A stretch of DNA of 43,094 bases from NCBI RefSeq assembly GCF_001879695.1, contig NZ_MNBL01000058.1, forward strand, positions 1 through 43,094, in the 5' to 3' direction. Shown in pieces: positions 1-9,104 of this stretch (the stretch's first letter is position 1; each line of letters begins with the position of its first letter). The position numbers and the translations under genes were made by a program. The notes beneath the pieces are model-generated. The model was not told the origin of the DNA. It saw nothing but the letters and a program-made list of their open reading frames with translations, and ran no database searches. This DNA comes from Nioella sediminis (GTDB lineage Bacteria > Pseudomonadota > Alphaproteobacteria > Rhodobacterales > Rhodobacteraceae).

Positions 1-735
1 CAGGATGCCCAGATCGTTCCCCGCCCCGCCATAGCCAAGCGCGATGGCCTGCCGGTAAGTTTCAATCGCACCGGGGATGTCCTGCGGGCCGCCCCGACCA
101 AGCTCCATCATATAGGCGAGGTTGCGGGTGCCCTGCCCGTGACCAAGCGCTGCCGACTGTTCGAAGAGCAGCCGCGCCTGCGCGTCGTCCTGCGCCACCC
201 CGAACCCCTGCGCATAGAGCGCCCCCATATTGCTATGTGCCCCCGCCGACCCGCCATCCATGGCCTGCCGGTAATAGGCCGCTGCGGCAGCATAGTCCGG
301 GCTTCCAAGGGCGCCTTCCTCGGACATGGCGCCAAGGGTGTTCAGCGCCTCGGCATTGCCCGCCTCTGCGGCGGCGTCTGCCAGCTCCCATGCGCGGGTC
401 AGGTCGCGCGGGGCACCGTATACGCCCTTATACAAGATCCAGGCCAGGTTTGCCTGCGCAACCGCATAGCCCTGTGCGGCAGCGGCCTCGTAGTAATCAA
501 GCCCGCGTTGCAGGTCCTGTTCCACCCCTTGGCCGTGAAAATAAAGCACCCCAAGGATGTTCAGGGCCGCGGGATCGCCCGCTGCGGCCATCGGTTCCGA
601 CAATTGGCGTGCGATGTCAAAGTCGCCGCTATCAAACGCTGCACGGGCATCGTCCAGCCAGTCGGCATGGGCCGCAAGCGGAGCGAGGAACAGGCAAACA
701 GCAACAGCAGACAAACCGGCGCGAAGGCGAACCAT
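1..735 (-). CDS. Sel1-repeat (TPR-like) secreted protein, C-terminus cut by window edge
   Basis: Reading leftward from an ATG at 735 the frame stays open to base 1, giving at least 245 residues, so the C-terminus is missing. The first ~25 residues (MVRLRAGLSAVAVCLFLAPL...AHA) form a signal peptide. The rest is a series of Sel1 repeats of about 36 residues, with signatures such as ALNILGVLYFHGQG, AQANLAWILYKG, AHSNMGALYAQGFG and TRNLAYMMELGRG. A GGGAGG ribosome binding site lies 9 bases before the start. Sel1 proteins are alpha-solenoid scaffolds that mediate protein-protein contacts; the signal peptide places this one in the periplasm or outside. Its partner and role cannot be read from the sequence. 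Confidence 0.88.
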   Translation of the reverse strand, partial: MVRLRAGLSAVAVCLFLAPLAAHADWLDDARAAFDSGDFDIARQLSEPMAAAGDPAALNILGVLYFHGQGVEQDLQRGLDYYEAAAAQGYAVAQANLAWILYKGVYGAPRDLTRAWELADAAAEAGNAEALNTLGAMSEEGALGSPDYAAAAAYYRQAMDGGSAGAHSNMGALYAQGFGVAQDDAQARLLFEQSAALGHGQGTRNLAYMMELGRGGPQDIPGAIETYRQAIALGYGGAGNDLGIL

Positions 736-802
736 GGCAAAAAACCTCCCTTAAATGCGGGAATGCTAGCGCAACATGGCAAAATCGCAAAATGCTTTGC
801 GG

Positions 803-2086
803 TCAGTGGGTCAGATGCGCCGGCGCGTCGATATGGGGGCGGCGCAGGGCGAGCAGCCGCAACGCCTCGTCCGCCCGACCCTGTTGGATCTGCGCATTCA
901 TCAGGGCAAATTCGAGGATATCGCGCTGCGCCCGGCTGCCGCCGACCCGTTCCGACTGCGCCACGACGGGGATCAGCCGCGCCTCGGCCCCGGCCCAATC
1001 CTCGGCGGCAATCGCCCGGAACGCCTCGGCGCAGGCGGGCACCATGTCACCAATCGGCCCTTTGGCGTCCGATATCAGCCGGTCGAGCGCCTCTGCATTG
1101 CCGCTCATGGCATGGATCACTGCCGCATGCACATCGACAAAGCCCATTCCGGGATTCGGGAAGGCCGTTAGTGCATAGTCCCCAAGCGCCTGCCAGCGGT
1201 TCTGCCCGATCTCCAGCCCGGCCAAAGACGCCCGATAATAAAGCGCCGCCAGATCCGTCACGATATTGATCGCGGGGCTTAGGCTGACGCCGGGGGCAAG
1301 GTCTTCGTCCACCGCCCGCCACATGCGCGCCTCGTCGCCCGTCGCCATCGCCCACAGCGCCACATGCCAGGTATTGTGGCAATGCATCAGGCCGGTGCGG
1401 TCATAGCTCTGCATCCAGTCGCCCAGAAACGCGAGCCCGTCCGCCGTTTCCCCGACCTCGTAATAGAGATGCGCGCGGATATGGGCGGCATGGGCGCTGT
1501 GGGGATTGCGCGCAAGCGCCAGGTCGATCTGCCCCTCGGCCTGTTGGAACTGCCCGATTTCCAGATACGCAAAAGCCATCTGGGCGGGAAACCACCAGTC
1601 GCCCTCGTAATGGGGGGCAAGGAAATCGGCCACCGCCAGATGCTCCGCCTCGCGGCCCACGCGGCCGGAAAAGCCGATCAGGCTGAAGACGCCCAGAACC
1701 GTCTGCGCCACCAGCGCATCACGGGGGTATTCGCGAATATGGGACCGGATCAGTGCATAGCCCTGCCCCGCGCGCCCCTCGATCAGATGGCCGAAAATCT
1801 CCAGTTGCGCCGCCTCTCTCGGGGTCAGTACCCGGTCGCAACCCCGCGCCGCCGCCAGAGCTGCCTTTGCCTGGGGCATATGGCCAAAGGTTTGAAAATT
1901 CCGGGCCAGCGCCACATGGGCGGGGGTAAATTCCGGGTCGGCCGCGATGGCTGCCTGAAGCGCCTCTTCCACACCGGCCATTCCAGCGAGATAGAGGTCC
2001 ATCCCGCGCTGATAGGCCTCGGCGGCCAGATCGGACCCTGTCGAAATGTCCAGCCCGTAGCGATCCGTCATCCTGTCCTGGCGCAT
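803..2086 (-). CDS. TTC38-like tetratricopeptide repeat protein
   Basis: A 427-residue soluble protein made of helical TPR-type hairpins. Recognisable stretches are DPEFTPAHVALARNF near the N-terminus, NPHSAHAAHIRAHLYYEVGE in the middle and the histidine-rich HCHNTWHVALWAMATGD. The last resembles the HxxWHxAL segment of the TTC38 family (tetratricopeptide repeat protein 38), which is widespread in alphaproteobacteria and has no settled biochemical role. There is no signal peptide or membrane segment. A second possible start (MTDRYG) is five codons downstream at 2071 with its own AGGA; the longer form is reported because a G-rich site precedes it, but the choice is open. It lies 67 bp beyond the Sel1 gene on the same strand, without overlap. 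Confidence 0.82.
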   Translation of the reverse strand: MRQDRMTDRYGLDISTGSDLAAEAYQRGMDLYLAGMAGVEEALQAAIAADPEFTPAHVALARNFQTFGHMPQAKAALAAARGCDRVLTPREAAQLEIFGHLIEGRAGQGYALIRSHIREYPRDALVAQTVLGVFSLIGFSGRVGREAEHLAVADFLAPHYEGDWWFPAQMAFAYLEIGQFQQAEGQIDLALARNPHSAHAAHIRAHLYYEVGETADGLAFLGDWMQSYDRTGLMHCHNTWHVALWAMATGDEARMWRAVDEDLAPGVSLSPAINIVTDLAALYYRASLAGLEIGQNRWQALGDYALTAFPNPGMGFVDVHAAVIHAMSGNAEALDRLISDAKGPIGDMVPACAEAFRAIAAEDWAGAEARLIPVVAQSERVGGSRAQRDILEFALMNAQIQQGRADEALRLLALRRPHIDAPAHLTH

Positions 2087-2246
2087 CCGCGTCCCCCTGT
2101 CTGGCCGTCAGCGCCGTGATCGGCATCGGCCCTGATCATCCCATGACAGCGCCCCATCAGCGCCACCATTTCTGCAACTTTGGAGTGTATCTCGGAGCAA
2201 CACAAGCAGTACAGCCGCGGAAGACGGCACTTTGGAGTATCCAGAA
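2087..2246. promoter_or_regulatory. Divergent intergenic region with a 10-bp direct repeat
   Basis: This region separates the divergent TPR and pilin-like genes, so it should hold promoters for both. The 10-mer ACTTTGGAGT occurs twice, at 2177-2186 and 2229-2238. The second copy contains the GGAG ribosome binding site of the pilin-like gene. No convincing -35/-10 pair was seen. Confidence 0.35.
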
Positions 2247-2720
2247 ATGCAACAGAAACAGAACTTTCTTTCAGACGAATCCGGCGCCGTGACCGTCGAT
2301 TGGGTCGTCCTGACCGCCGGGCTGGTTGGCCTTGGGCTGGCCACCATGGCCGTTGTCAGCGCGGGCGTCGAGGATCTCAGCGGCGACATGCGCGGCCAGA
2401 TGGAAAGCCAGACGATCTCGACCAGCTTCGCCAGCGCGGCTGGCGGTGACAGCGGCTGGTCCTGGTCGGGCCGCACATCGCAGGACTACTACAACATCGG
2501 CGCAGCCCTCGCCCCCGGCAACAATGGTGCCACCTATTACTGGGCGCAGCAGGAAGCGATTGCCGATATGCCGGAAGGCTACAACTTCGACAGCCCGCTG
2601 GTCGATCCCGCCACCGGCAACGTCGTCTATACCAGCAATGATGGCACAACTTATGCCTCGGGTGGTGAAACCTGGGCAATCGACGAATATCCCGGAACGC
2701 CGGTCTATTGGGGCGCCTGA
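2247..2720 (+). CDS. Flp/TadE-like pilin-related protein
   Basis: A 157-residue protein. The N-terminus reads ...SDESGAVTVDWVVLTAGL and continues as one hydrophobic helix (roughly residues 14-40), the layout of class IVb (Flp/Tad) prepilins: short polar leader, Gly processing site, then a hydrophobic stretch with an acidic residue at +5. Here the +5/+6 pair is Asp-Trp instead of the usual Glu-Tyr. The C-terminal ~100 residues are polar and aromatic-rich, much longer than a Flp pilin (50-80 aa), so this is a pseudopilin-like or surface-anchored protein and not a standard major pilin. The ATG at 2247 is preferred over an in-frame TTG at 2232 because GGAG sits 9 bases upstream. No tad genes lie nearby. 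Family membership is inferred from the N-terminus only. Confidence 0.65.
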   Translation: MQQKQNFLSDESGAVTVDWVVLTAGLVGLGLATMAVVSAGVEDLSGDMRGQMESQTISTSFASAAGGDSGWSWSGRTSQDYYNIGAALAPGNNGATYYWAQQEAIADMPEGYNFDSPLVDPATGNVVYTSNDGTTYASGGETWAIDEYPGTPVYWGA

Positions 2721-2741
2721 TCCGGCTGACCGTATGAACAG

Positions 2742-2768
2742 AAAACCCCGGCCTTACGCCGGGGTTTT
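2742..2768. terminator. Bidirectional rho-independent terminator
   Basis: A perfect 11-bp inverted repeat AAAACCCCGGC / GCCGGGGTTTT with a 5-base loop (CTTAC), A-tract on one side and T-tract on the other. It lies between the convergent pilin-like gene and lipA and can stop transcription from both directions. Confidence 0.9.
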
Positions 2769-2773
2769 TCGTA

Positions 2774-3727
2774 TCAGGCCTGTCCCAGTTTCTTCAGCCG
2801 CGCCGCGCGCAGCCGGGCGAAATCGTCGCCTGCGTGATAGCTTGACCGCGTCAGCGGGGTGGCCGAGACCATCAGGAAGCCCTTGTTATAGGCGGCCTTC
2901 TCATAGGCCTTGAATTCCTCTGGCGTCACGAACCGGTCGACCGCGTGATGCTTGGGCGTGGGTTGCAGATATTGGCCGATGGTCAGGAAATCGATATCGG
3001 CGGCGCGCATGTCTTCCATCACCTGGATGACCGCCTGTCTGTCCTCGCCAAGCCCCACCATTATACCTGACTTGGTGAACATGGTCGGGTCCAGTTCCTT
3101 CACCCGCTGCAACAGCCGCAGGGAATGGAAATAACGGGCACCGGGGCGCACCTCGGGGTAGAGCCCCGGCACGGTTTCGAGATTGTGGTTGAACACATCC
3201 GGTTTCGCCGCGACCACGACCTCCAGCGCCTCGGGCGCGCAACGGATAAAGTCGGGCGTCAGGATTTCAATCGTCGTGTCTGGGCTGCGATGGCGGATTG
3301 CGCGGATGGTCTGGGCGAAATGTTCCGCCCCGCCGTCTTCGATATCGTCGCGGTCCACCGAGGTGATAACAACGTGGTTCAGCCCCAGTTTCTGCACCGC
3401 ATCCGCGACGCGGCCCGGTTCGAACACGTCGAGATCCTCTGGCGGCTTGCCGGTGGCGATGTTGCAGAAGGTGCAGGCGCGGGTGCAGACCTCGCCCATG
3501 ATCATCATGGTGGCGTGTCCCTGGCTCCAGCATTCGCCGGCATTGGGGCAGCCCGCCTCTTCACAGACCGTTACCAGCTTGTGCTCTCGCATGATCTTGT
3601 GGGTCTTCTTGTAACCCTCGCCCACGGGCGCCTTGACCCGGATCCAGGACGGTTTCTTGGGTTGCGGGTTGTCCGGTCGGCGCGCCTTTTCGGGGTGGCG
3701 CTGTTCGGGAATCTTGAGATCGCGCAT
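2774..3727 (-). CDS. lipA: Lipoyl synthase
   Basis: A radical-SAM enzyme that inserts two sulfurs into the octanoyl group on E2 and GcvH proteins to make lipoyl cofactor. At 317 residues it is full length. Both iron-sulfur sites are visible: the auxiliary-cluster motif [12 protein letters not shown] (Cys55, 60, 66) and the radical-SAM motif CTRACTFC (Cys81, 85, 88). The family-typical [14 protein letters not shown] and a C-terminal RSSYHAG (the conserved serine ligand of the auxiliary cluster) are also present. GGAGG lies 6 bases before the ATG. It is transcribed alone, divergent from the VIT-family transporter gene. Lipoate is needed by pyruvate and 2-oxoglutarate dehydrogenases and by the glycine cleavage system. 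Confidence 0.97.
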   Translation of the reverse strand: MRDLKIPEQRHPEKARRPDNPQPKKPSWIRVKAPVGEGYKKTHKIMREHKLVTVCEEAGCPNAGECWSQGHATMMIMGEVCTRACTFCNIATGKPPEDLDVFEPGRVADAVQKLGLNHVVITSVDRDDIEDGGAEHFAQTIRAIRHRSPDTTIEILTPDFIRCAPEALEVVVAAKPDVFNHNLETVPGLYPEVRPGARYFHSLRLLQRVKELDPTMFTKSGIMVGLGEDRQAVIQVMEDMRAADIDFLTIGQYLQPTPKHHAVDRFVTPEEFKAYEKAAYNKGFLMVSATPLTRSSYHAGDDFARLRAARLKKLGQA

Positions 3728-3892
3728 GGGGTTCCTCCAACTGGCGACTGTTTAACGCTAAACGATCCAAAAGTAACCCCGTCTCGCGCGGGAAGCGGCT
3801 ATGCAACCCTGCGATTCCTTGGCGCAGCCCTGCCGGTTGTCAGGCCCTGTGCGCAGGTCCAGACTGACCCGACCGGACAGGAGACAAACGGC

Positions 3893-4624
3893 ATGGCCAT
3901 CAACTGGGCGCAGCACCGCACGCAGGATCATCATATCACCCGCGCGCAGGAGTTTCTCAAGCAAATCGTCTATGGTGGCAATGACGGCATCGTCACAACC
4001 TTCGCCATCGTGGCGGGCTTCGCCGGGGCCTCTGCCGAAAACACTGCGCAGATCGGGGCACTCGCGGTGCTGGTTTTCGGTTTGGCCAACCTCTTTGCCG
4101 ACGGGGTGTCGATGGGGCTTGGGGAATTCCTGTCAGGCCGGTCGCAACGCGATCTCTACCATGCGCGGCGGGCAATGGAATTGCAGGAACTGTCCACCGA
4201 TCCCGATCGTGAACGGCTGGAGCTGCAACAGATGCTGCGCGAACGAGGGCTGCCGGGGACAGATGCCGATCAGGTGGCGGATATCCTGATGCGCAACCAT
4301 GATTTCGCCGCCGACCTGATGATGGCCTATGAATTCGAGATGACCGACCCGCGCAGCACCAATCCCGCAGGAGACGGGGTCTCCACCTTCATGGCGTTCA
4401 TCACGCTCGGCTCTATCCCGTTGCTGCCCTATATCGCGGGTCTGGACCCGGCCCGCGCCTTCCCCATATCCGTCGCGGCGACATTCCTTGCCCTGTTCGG
4501 CCTCGGGGTTCTGCGCTGGCGTGTGACAGGCGAAGCGGCATTGCGCTGCATCGGTGAAACGGTGATTGTCGGCGGTGTCTGCGCATTGGTGGCCTTCCTG
4601 GTCGGCGTATTGGTCGGCGGCTAG
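3893..4624 (+). CDS. VIT1/CCC1 family iron/manganese transporter
   Basis: A 243-residue membrane protein. The opening KQIVYGGNDGIVTTFAIVAGFAGA is the hallmark first helix of the VIT1/CCC1 family, followed by GLANLFADGVSMGLGEFLS in helix 2. A charged cytoplasmic segment with EL and E-rich helices (about residues 80-150) corresponds to the metal-binding domain between helices 2 and 3, and three further membrane helices complete the fold. Characterised members move Fe2+ or Mn2+ out of the cytosol in exchange for protons. The start at 3893 is set by ACAGGAG 9 bases upstream; the open frame runs much further back (to 3125) but that part is antisense to lipA. It has its own promoter region, shared divergently with lipA. 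Confidence 0.9.
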   Translation: MAINWAQHRTQDHHITRAQEFLKQIVYGGNDGIVTTFAIVAGFAGASAENTAQIGALAVLVFGLANLFADGVSMGLGEFLSGRSQRDLYHARRAMELQELSTDPDRERLELQQMLRERGLPGTDADQVADILMRNHDFAADLMMAYEFEMTDPRSTNPAGDGVSTFMAFITLGSIPLLPYIAGLDPARAFPISVAATFLALFGLGVLRWRVTGEAALRCIGETVIVGGVCALVAFLVGVLVGG

Positions 4625-4684
4625 AAGCTTGCAAAACCGGGCAAAACCGGCAGGCTGCGGGCCAAGCCCGAAAAAGGATGCCCC

Positions 4685-6052
4685 ATGACAACCCGCGACC
4701 AGATCACAGCCCGCGCCGCCACGCCCGAGACGCTTCACCGTTTTGTCGAGGACCTGACCGCGCTGGTGGCCTTCCCGACGGAACCCGGTGCAATTGATGC
4801 CCATGCCGCCTGCCTGAAGCATATCGCCGGGCTGATGGCGGGGCACGGCTTCGTGGCCCGCTGGATCGAGGGCGACCATCCGCCCGCGCTGGTCCTGTCG
4901 CGTCACGAGGGCGACGGGCTGCCGACGATCCTCGCCTATGGCCATGCCGATACCGTTCCGGGGATGAAGGGGCGCTGGCAACAGGGTCTGGCGCCATGGA
5001 CGCTGACCGAACGCGATGGCAAGCTCTACGGGCGCGGCGTGGCCGACAACAAGGGACAACTGTTGGTGAACCTGACGGCGCTACGATTGGTGCTGGAGCA
5101 ACAAGGCGCGCTTGGCTTCAACTGCCACATGCTGGTGGAAATGGGCGAGGAGGTCGGCTCACCGGGGCTGGATGCGATCTGCGCGGGGCTGAAGGACGAC
5201 CTGAACGCCGATCTTGTGCTGGCCTCTGACGGGCCGCGCCTGTCTCGGGATCGACCGACCGTGTTTCTTGGCGCGCGTGGCTCCGTCACCGTGAAGCTGT
5301 CGATCCGTCACCGCGAGGCCGGGCGCCATTCCGGCAATTTCGGGGGGCTTCTGCGCAATCCCGGCACCGAGATGGCCCACGCCCTTGCCTGCATCATCGG
5401 CCCGCGCGGCGAATGCCTCGTCCCCGGCTGGACACCGGAGAGGGTGCCGGACGACACCCGCGCGATCCTGTCGGGCATCACCCCCGCAGGCGGAGAGATT
5501 GACCCCGGTTGGGGCACTCCCGGCCTGACGCCCGCCGAACGGGTCTTTGCGTGGTCTGCGGTCGAGGTGCTGGCCTTCACCTGCGGCACCCCGGAACGGC
5601 CCGTCAATGCCATCCCGCCAGAGGCGCAGGCCCATATCCAGCTGCGCTATGTAACCGGGCTGGACCCCACGGCGATCATGCCCGCCCTGCGCGCGCATCT
5701 GGATGCTGAAGGCTTCGACTTTGTTGACATCGAGGAACCCGACGCCCGCTTCCCCGCCTCGGCCACGCCGCCAGATCATCCTTTCGCCCGTTTCGCAGTC
5801 CAGTCCATTGCCCGCACCACCGGGGCAGATCCGGTCCTTCTGCCCTCGCTTGGCGGATCTCTTCCCAACCACGTCTTCACCGAAACGCTTGGCCTTCCCG
5901 CAGTCTGGGTGCCGCACAGCTACCCCGGATGCAGCCAGCATGCCCCCGATGAACATCTGCCCAAGGCGATGATCCCCGGTGCGATTGCCCTGATGGCGGG
6001 GCTTTATCATGATATCGGCGCTGCCGGGCGGTCCGGCCTGGGGCTGGCGTGA
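4685..6052 (+). CDS. M20 family metallopeptidase (ArgE/DapE/ACY1-like)
   Basis: A 455-residue cytosolic zinc hydrolase. The metal-binding landmarks are visible in order: YGHADTVPG (zinc His and the following Asp), GRGVADNKGQ (bridging Asp), EMGEEVGSPG (catalytic Glu-Glu pair) and a C-terminal HSYPGCSQHAPDEH (last His ligand). An inserted dimerisation domain lies between the third and last motifs. Family members cleave amide bonds of dipeptides or N-acyl amino acids; the substrate here cannot be told from sequence. It starts 60 bp after the VIT gene on the same strand and could be cotranscribed. A purine-rich AAAAAGG precedes the ATG. Confidence 0.9.
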   Translation: MTTRDQITARAATPETLHRFVEDLTALVAFPTEPGAIDAHAACLKHIAGLMAGHGFVARWIEGDHPPALVLSRHEGDGLPTILAYGHADTVPGMKGRWQQGLAPWTLTERDGKLYGRGVADNKGQLLVNLTALRLVLEQQGALGFNCHMLVEMGEEVGSPGLDAICAGLKDDLNADLVLASDGPRLSRDRPTVFLGARGSVTVKLSIRHREAGRHSGNFGGLLRNPGTEMAHALACIIGPRGECLVPGWTPERVPDDTRAILSGITPAGGEIDPGWGTPGLTPAERVFAWSAVEVLAFTCGTPERPVNAIPPEAQAHIQLRYVTGLDPTAIMPALRAHLDAEGFDFVDIEEPDARFPASATPPDHPFARFAVQSIARTTGADPVLLPSLGGSLPNHVFTETLGLPAVWVPHSYPGCSQHAPDEHLPKAMIPGAIALMAGLYHDIGAAGRSGLGLA

Positions 6053-6055
6053 TCC

Positions 6056-6451
6056 CTACTGGATCGTCGCGCTCCAGCTGCCGGTCCCGGAACAACTGGC
6101 CGCACCGCGCCCGCTATAGGGGATGCCGTTGGTGGTGTCGCGCGGATACCACGTACCGCTCAGGGAACAGCCCGCAAGGCTGCCCGACACGGTATTGACG
6201 GTCAGGGACGTCCCCACGAGTCCGACCGTGGCCGTACCTTCCCAACGGCTGGTGGTGTTCCAGATATAGTAGTTCCACAGACTGTCGGCCGCACAGGTCA
6301 GGCGCCTGAGTTCAAACCCGTAGATCCCGCTTGGCAGGTCGATGCGGCCTTGCCAGTTCACGCCGCGATTGTCGCAATTGAGCGCTGCTGCCGGTCCTGC
6401 AGGTATCACCCCGAACAAGAAGGCCGCAAAGGCCACGATCCGTACAAACAT
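6056..6451 (-). CDS. Small secreted four-cysteine protein, function unknown
   Basis: A 131-residue protein with a clear signal peptide (MFVRIVAFAAFLFGVIPAGP...AAA). The mature part is rich in Gly, Ser, Thr, Trp and Tyr and probably all beta. It holds four cysteines (in LNCDN, RLTCAAD, AGCSLSG, ASCSGTG), enough for two disulfides in the periplasm. The start at 6451 is chosen over the longer open frame (to 6568) because GGGAGG lies a few bases upstream and the signal peptide begins there. It ends 3 bp from the convergent M20 peptidase gene. I do not recognise the family. Confidence 0.7.
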   Translation of the reverse strand: MFVRIVAFAAFLFGVIPAGPAAALNCDNRGVNWQGRIDLPSGIYGFELRRLTCAADSLWNYYIWNTTSRWEGTATVGLVGTSLTVNTVSGSLAGCSLSGTWYPRDTTNGIPYSGRGAASCSGTGSWSATIQ

Positions 6452-6661
6452 GAGATCCTCCCGTTGAATGATTGCTGGCCCCGAGGGGCCTCTAATGTGG
6501 GGCACCCTATCACAGTTCGTCCGCTGGCGCTGTTCACGATTGCCCATGACAACGCCCGTTCCCGCCAAATCGCCCCCTGTCTTTGTCGAAAACGTGCGAT
6601 CCGAAACCCGACCGCCACGCTACCCTTTCCGGAAATCAGGACTGCGAAACAGGAGATTTTC
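6452..6661. promoter_or_regulatory. Divergent promoter region
   Basis: A 210-bp gap between the secreted-protein gene (minus) and the dehydrogenase gene (plus). It must carry both start regions and ends with AGGAG at 6651-6655. No clear inverted repeat or sigma-factor consensus was found. Confidence 0.3.
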
Positions 6662-9088
6662 ATGCAGACCCAGGCACGTGTTGTGGTGATCGGCGGCGGC
6701 GTCGTCGGTTGCTCGGTGCTCTATCATCTGGCCAAGGCGGGCTGGACCGACAGCCTGCTGTTGGAGCGGTCCGAACTGACCTCGGGCTCCACATGGCACG
6801 CGGCGGGGGGCTGCCACACGATCAACGGCGATCCCAATGTCGCCAAGTTGCAGAAATACACGATCGAGCTCTATCGGGAGATCGAGGAACTGTCGGGCCA
6901 GTCCACCGGCTTTCACATGACCGGCGGTGTCATGCTGGCCTCGACCCCTGAACGGTTCGACTGGCTGAAATCCACCATGGCCAAGGGCCGCTATCAGGAC
7001 ATCCAATCGCGCGTGATCACGCCCGAAGAGGCGCATGAGCTGATGCCGCTGATCGACCCCGCGCAATTCGTGGGCGGGCTGGAAACCGTGGTCGATGGCC
7101 ATCTCGATCCCTCCGGCGTGACCTGGGCCTATGCGAAATCGGCGAAGAAACTGGGCGCGAGCTATGAACAGCATTGCAAGGTCGAAGAGATCCTGCGCGC
7201 CCGTGATGGCGGCTGGATCGTCAAGACCAACAAGGGCGATGTCGCCTGTGACCATGTGGTCAATGCCGGTGGCCTCTGGGCGCGTGAAGTGGGCCGCATG
7301 GTGGGGCTGGAACTGCCGGTTCTGGCGATGGAACATATGTACCTCATCACCGAGGACATGCCGGAAGTCGCTGAAATCAATAAGACAACCGGCAAGGAAG
7401 TGATCCACGCGGTCGATTTCGATGGCGAGCTCTACCTGCGTCAGGAACGCGGCGGCATGCTCATGGGCACCTATGAGAAAGCCTGCGTGCCCTGGTCCGA
7501 ACGCACGACCCCGTGGGAATTCGGCCACGAGCTGCTGCAACCCGATATCGACCGCATCGCGCCGTCGCTGGAAGTGGGCTTCGAGCATTTCCCCGCCTTC
7601 GCCAATGCCGGCATCAAGCAGATCATCAACGGCCCCTTCACCTTCGCCCCCGACGGCAACCCGCTGATCGGCCCCATCCGTGGCATGCCGGGCATGTGGT
7701 CGGCCTGCGGCGTCATGGCGGGCTTTTCTCAGGGTGGCGGCGTGGGTCTGGCGCTGGCCAACTGGATCACCCAAGGCGATCCCGGTTTCGATGTCTGGGC
7801 CATGGATATCGCGCGCTACGGCGATTGGGCGACGATGAGCTACACCAACCCCAAGGTGCAGGAAAACTATTCCCGCCGCTTCTCGATCAAGTTCCCGAAC
7901 GAGGAATTGCAGGCCGCCCGCCCCTACAAGACCACGCCGATCTATGACCGCATGCTGTCGCTCGGCGCGCAGATGGGGGATAGCTGGGGTCTTGAGGCAC
8001 CGCTCTGGTTCTCACCCGATGGCACAAAGGATGAATTCAGCTGGCGCCGCTCCACCGATTTCGAGCATGTGAAGGAAGAGGTCCGCGCCTGCCGCGAAGA
8101 CGTTGGGGTGATGGAAATCTCCGGCTTCTCCAAGTTCTACGTCCGGGGCGCAGGGGCCACGGCCTTCCTCGACAAGGTGCTGGCCTGCAAACTGCCCAAG
8201 CCAGGCCGCATGACGCTTGCCCCGATGCTGAAGGAAAACGGTAAGCTTCAAGGCGATCTGACCGTCGCCTGCCTGTCCGAGACCGAGTATTTCCTAGCAG
8301 GCTCCGGCATGGCGGAAGTCTTTTATGCCCGCTGGCTGGAAAGCCATATGCCGCAGGACGGGTCGGTATCGCTGGAGGTCGTGGGCCTTGGCATGGTCGG
8401 CCTGTCCATCGCAGGCCCCAAATCTCGTGACCTATTGCAGCGCCTGACCCCTGCGGATGTGTCCAACGCCGGGTTCCGCTTTATGGACATCCAGCGCATG
8501 GATGTGGGCTTTGCCCCCTGTCTCGTGGGCCGCGTGAGCTTTACCGGCGATCTGGGCTACGAGATCTGGATGAAGCCCGAATACCAACGCCATGTCTTCG
8601 ACCGGCTTCTGGCAGAGGGCGCGGAGCTCGGCCTCAAACCCTTCGGCCTGCGCGCACTGAACGCGATGCGGCTCGAAAAGAACTTCGGCGGATGGGCGCG
8701 CGAATTCCGTCCCGTCTACGGGCCTTTGGAGGCTGGTCTCGACCGCTTCATCGCTTATGGAAAAGATGCTGATTTCATAGGGAAATCCGCAGCCGTGGCG
8801 GAACGGGACAGCGGCGGCAAACTGCGCCTGCGCGCCTTCACCGTTGCCGCGATTGATGCCGATGTGATCGGGGATGAACCGATCTGGCACGATGGCGAAG
8901 TCGTGGGCTGGGTCACCTCCGGCGGCTATGCCCATAACGCGGGCCAATCCGTGGCTATGGGCTATGTCGCGAAAGAGGTCGCCGACAGCGAGGGCCCCTG
9001 GGCCATTGAGTTGCTCGGCCAGATGCTGGATGCAAAGCCCCAGCACACACCGCTCTTCGACGCCAATTTCGAGCGTATGCGCGGCTGA
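6662..9088 (+). CDS. FAD-dependent dimethylglycine/sarcosine dehydrogenase-like protein with GcvT domain
   Basis: An 808-residue, two-part enzyme. Residues 1-~400 are a DAO-type FAD oxidoreductase: VVVIGGGVVGCSVLYHLAKAG binds the ADP part of FAD and SGSTWHAAGG carries His46, at the position where dimethylglycine and sarcosine dehydrogenases attach FAD covalently. Residues ~430-808 are a GcvT/aminomethyltransferase-like domain (YEIWMKPEY, GLRALNAMRLEKNFGGWAREF, WVTSGGYAHNAGQSVAMGY) which in characterised relatives binds tetrahydrofolate and captures the formaldehyde released by N-demethylation. The substrate is probably an N-methylated glycine or a related methylamine, but paralogues in this family are many and the exact one cannot be fixed. 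The ATG at 6662 follows AGGAG by 6 bases. It appears to be a single-gene unit. Confidence 0.88.
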   Translation: MQTQARVVVIGGGVVGCSVLYHLAKAGWTDSLLLERSELTSGSTWHAAGGCHTINGDPNVAKLQKYTIELYREIEELSGQSTGFHMTGGVMLASTPERFDWLKSTMAKGRYQDIQSRVITPEEAHELMPLIDPAQFVGGLETVVDGHLDPSGVTWAYAKSAKKLGASYEQHCKVEEILRARDGGWIVKTNKGDVACDHVVNAGGLWAREVGRMVGLELPVLAMEHMYLITEDMPEVAEINKTTGKEVIHAVDFDGELYLRQERGGMLMGTYEKACVPWSERTTPWEFGHELLQPDIDRIAPSLEVGFEHFPAFANAGIKQIINGPFTFAPDGNPLIGPIRGMPGMWSACGVMAGFSQGGGVGLALANWITQGDPGFDVWAMDIARYGDWATMSYTNPKVQENYSRRFSIKFPNEELQAARPYKTTPIYDRMLSLGAQMGDSWGLEAPLWFSPDGTKDEFSWRRSTDFEHVKEEVRACREDVGVMEISGFSKFYVRGAGATAFLDKVLACKLPKPGRMTLAPMLKENGKLQGDLTVACLSETEYFLAGSGMAEVFYARWLESHMPQDGSVSLEVVGLGMVGLSIAGPKSRDLLQRLTPADVSNAGFRFMDIQRMDVGFAPCLVGRVSFTGDLGYEIWMKPEYQRHVFDRLLAEGAELGLKPFGLRALNAMRLEKNFGGWAREFRPVYGPLEAGLDRFIAYGKDADFIGKSAAVAERDSGGKLRLRAFTVAAIDADVIGDEPIWHDGEVVGWVTSGGYAHNAGQSVAMGYVAKEVADSEGPWAIELLGQMLDAKPQHTPLFDANFERMRG

Positions 9089-9104
9089 CACGATCAGGGC
9101 GGGG

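Noticed and set aside
139-1269. A 376-codon plus-strand frame over the Sel1 and TPR genes
   Set aside because: It crosses two clear minus-strand genes and encodes low-complexity Arg/Pro/Gly-rich sequence.
3125-3892. Upstream in-frame extension of the VIT1/CCC1 gene
   Set aside because: The extension is antisense to lipA; ACAGGAG and the family N-terminus support the ATG at 3893.
4627-4655. Direct repeat GCAAAACCGG twice in the gap before the M20 peptidase gene
   Set aside because: Too short, and no hairpin or known site; likely chance.
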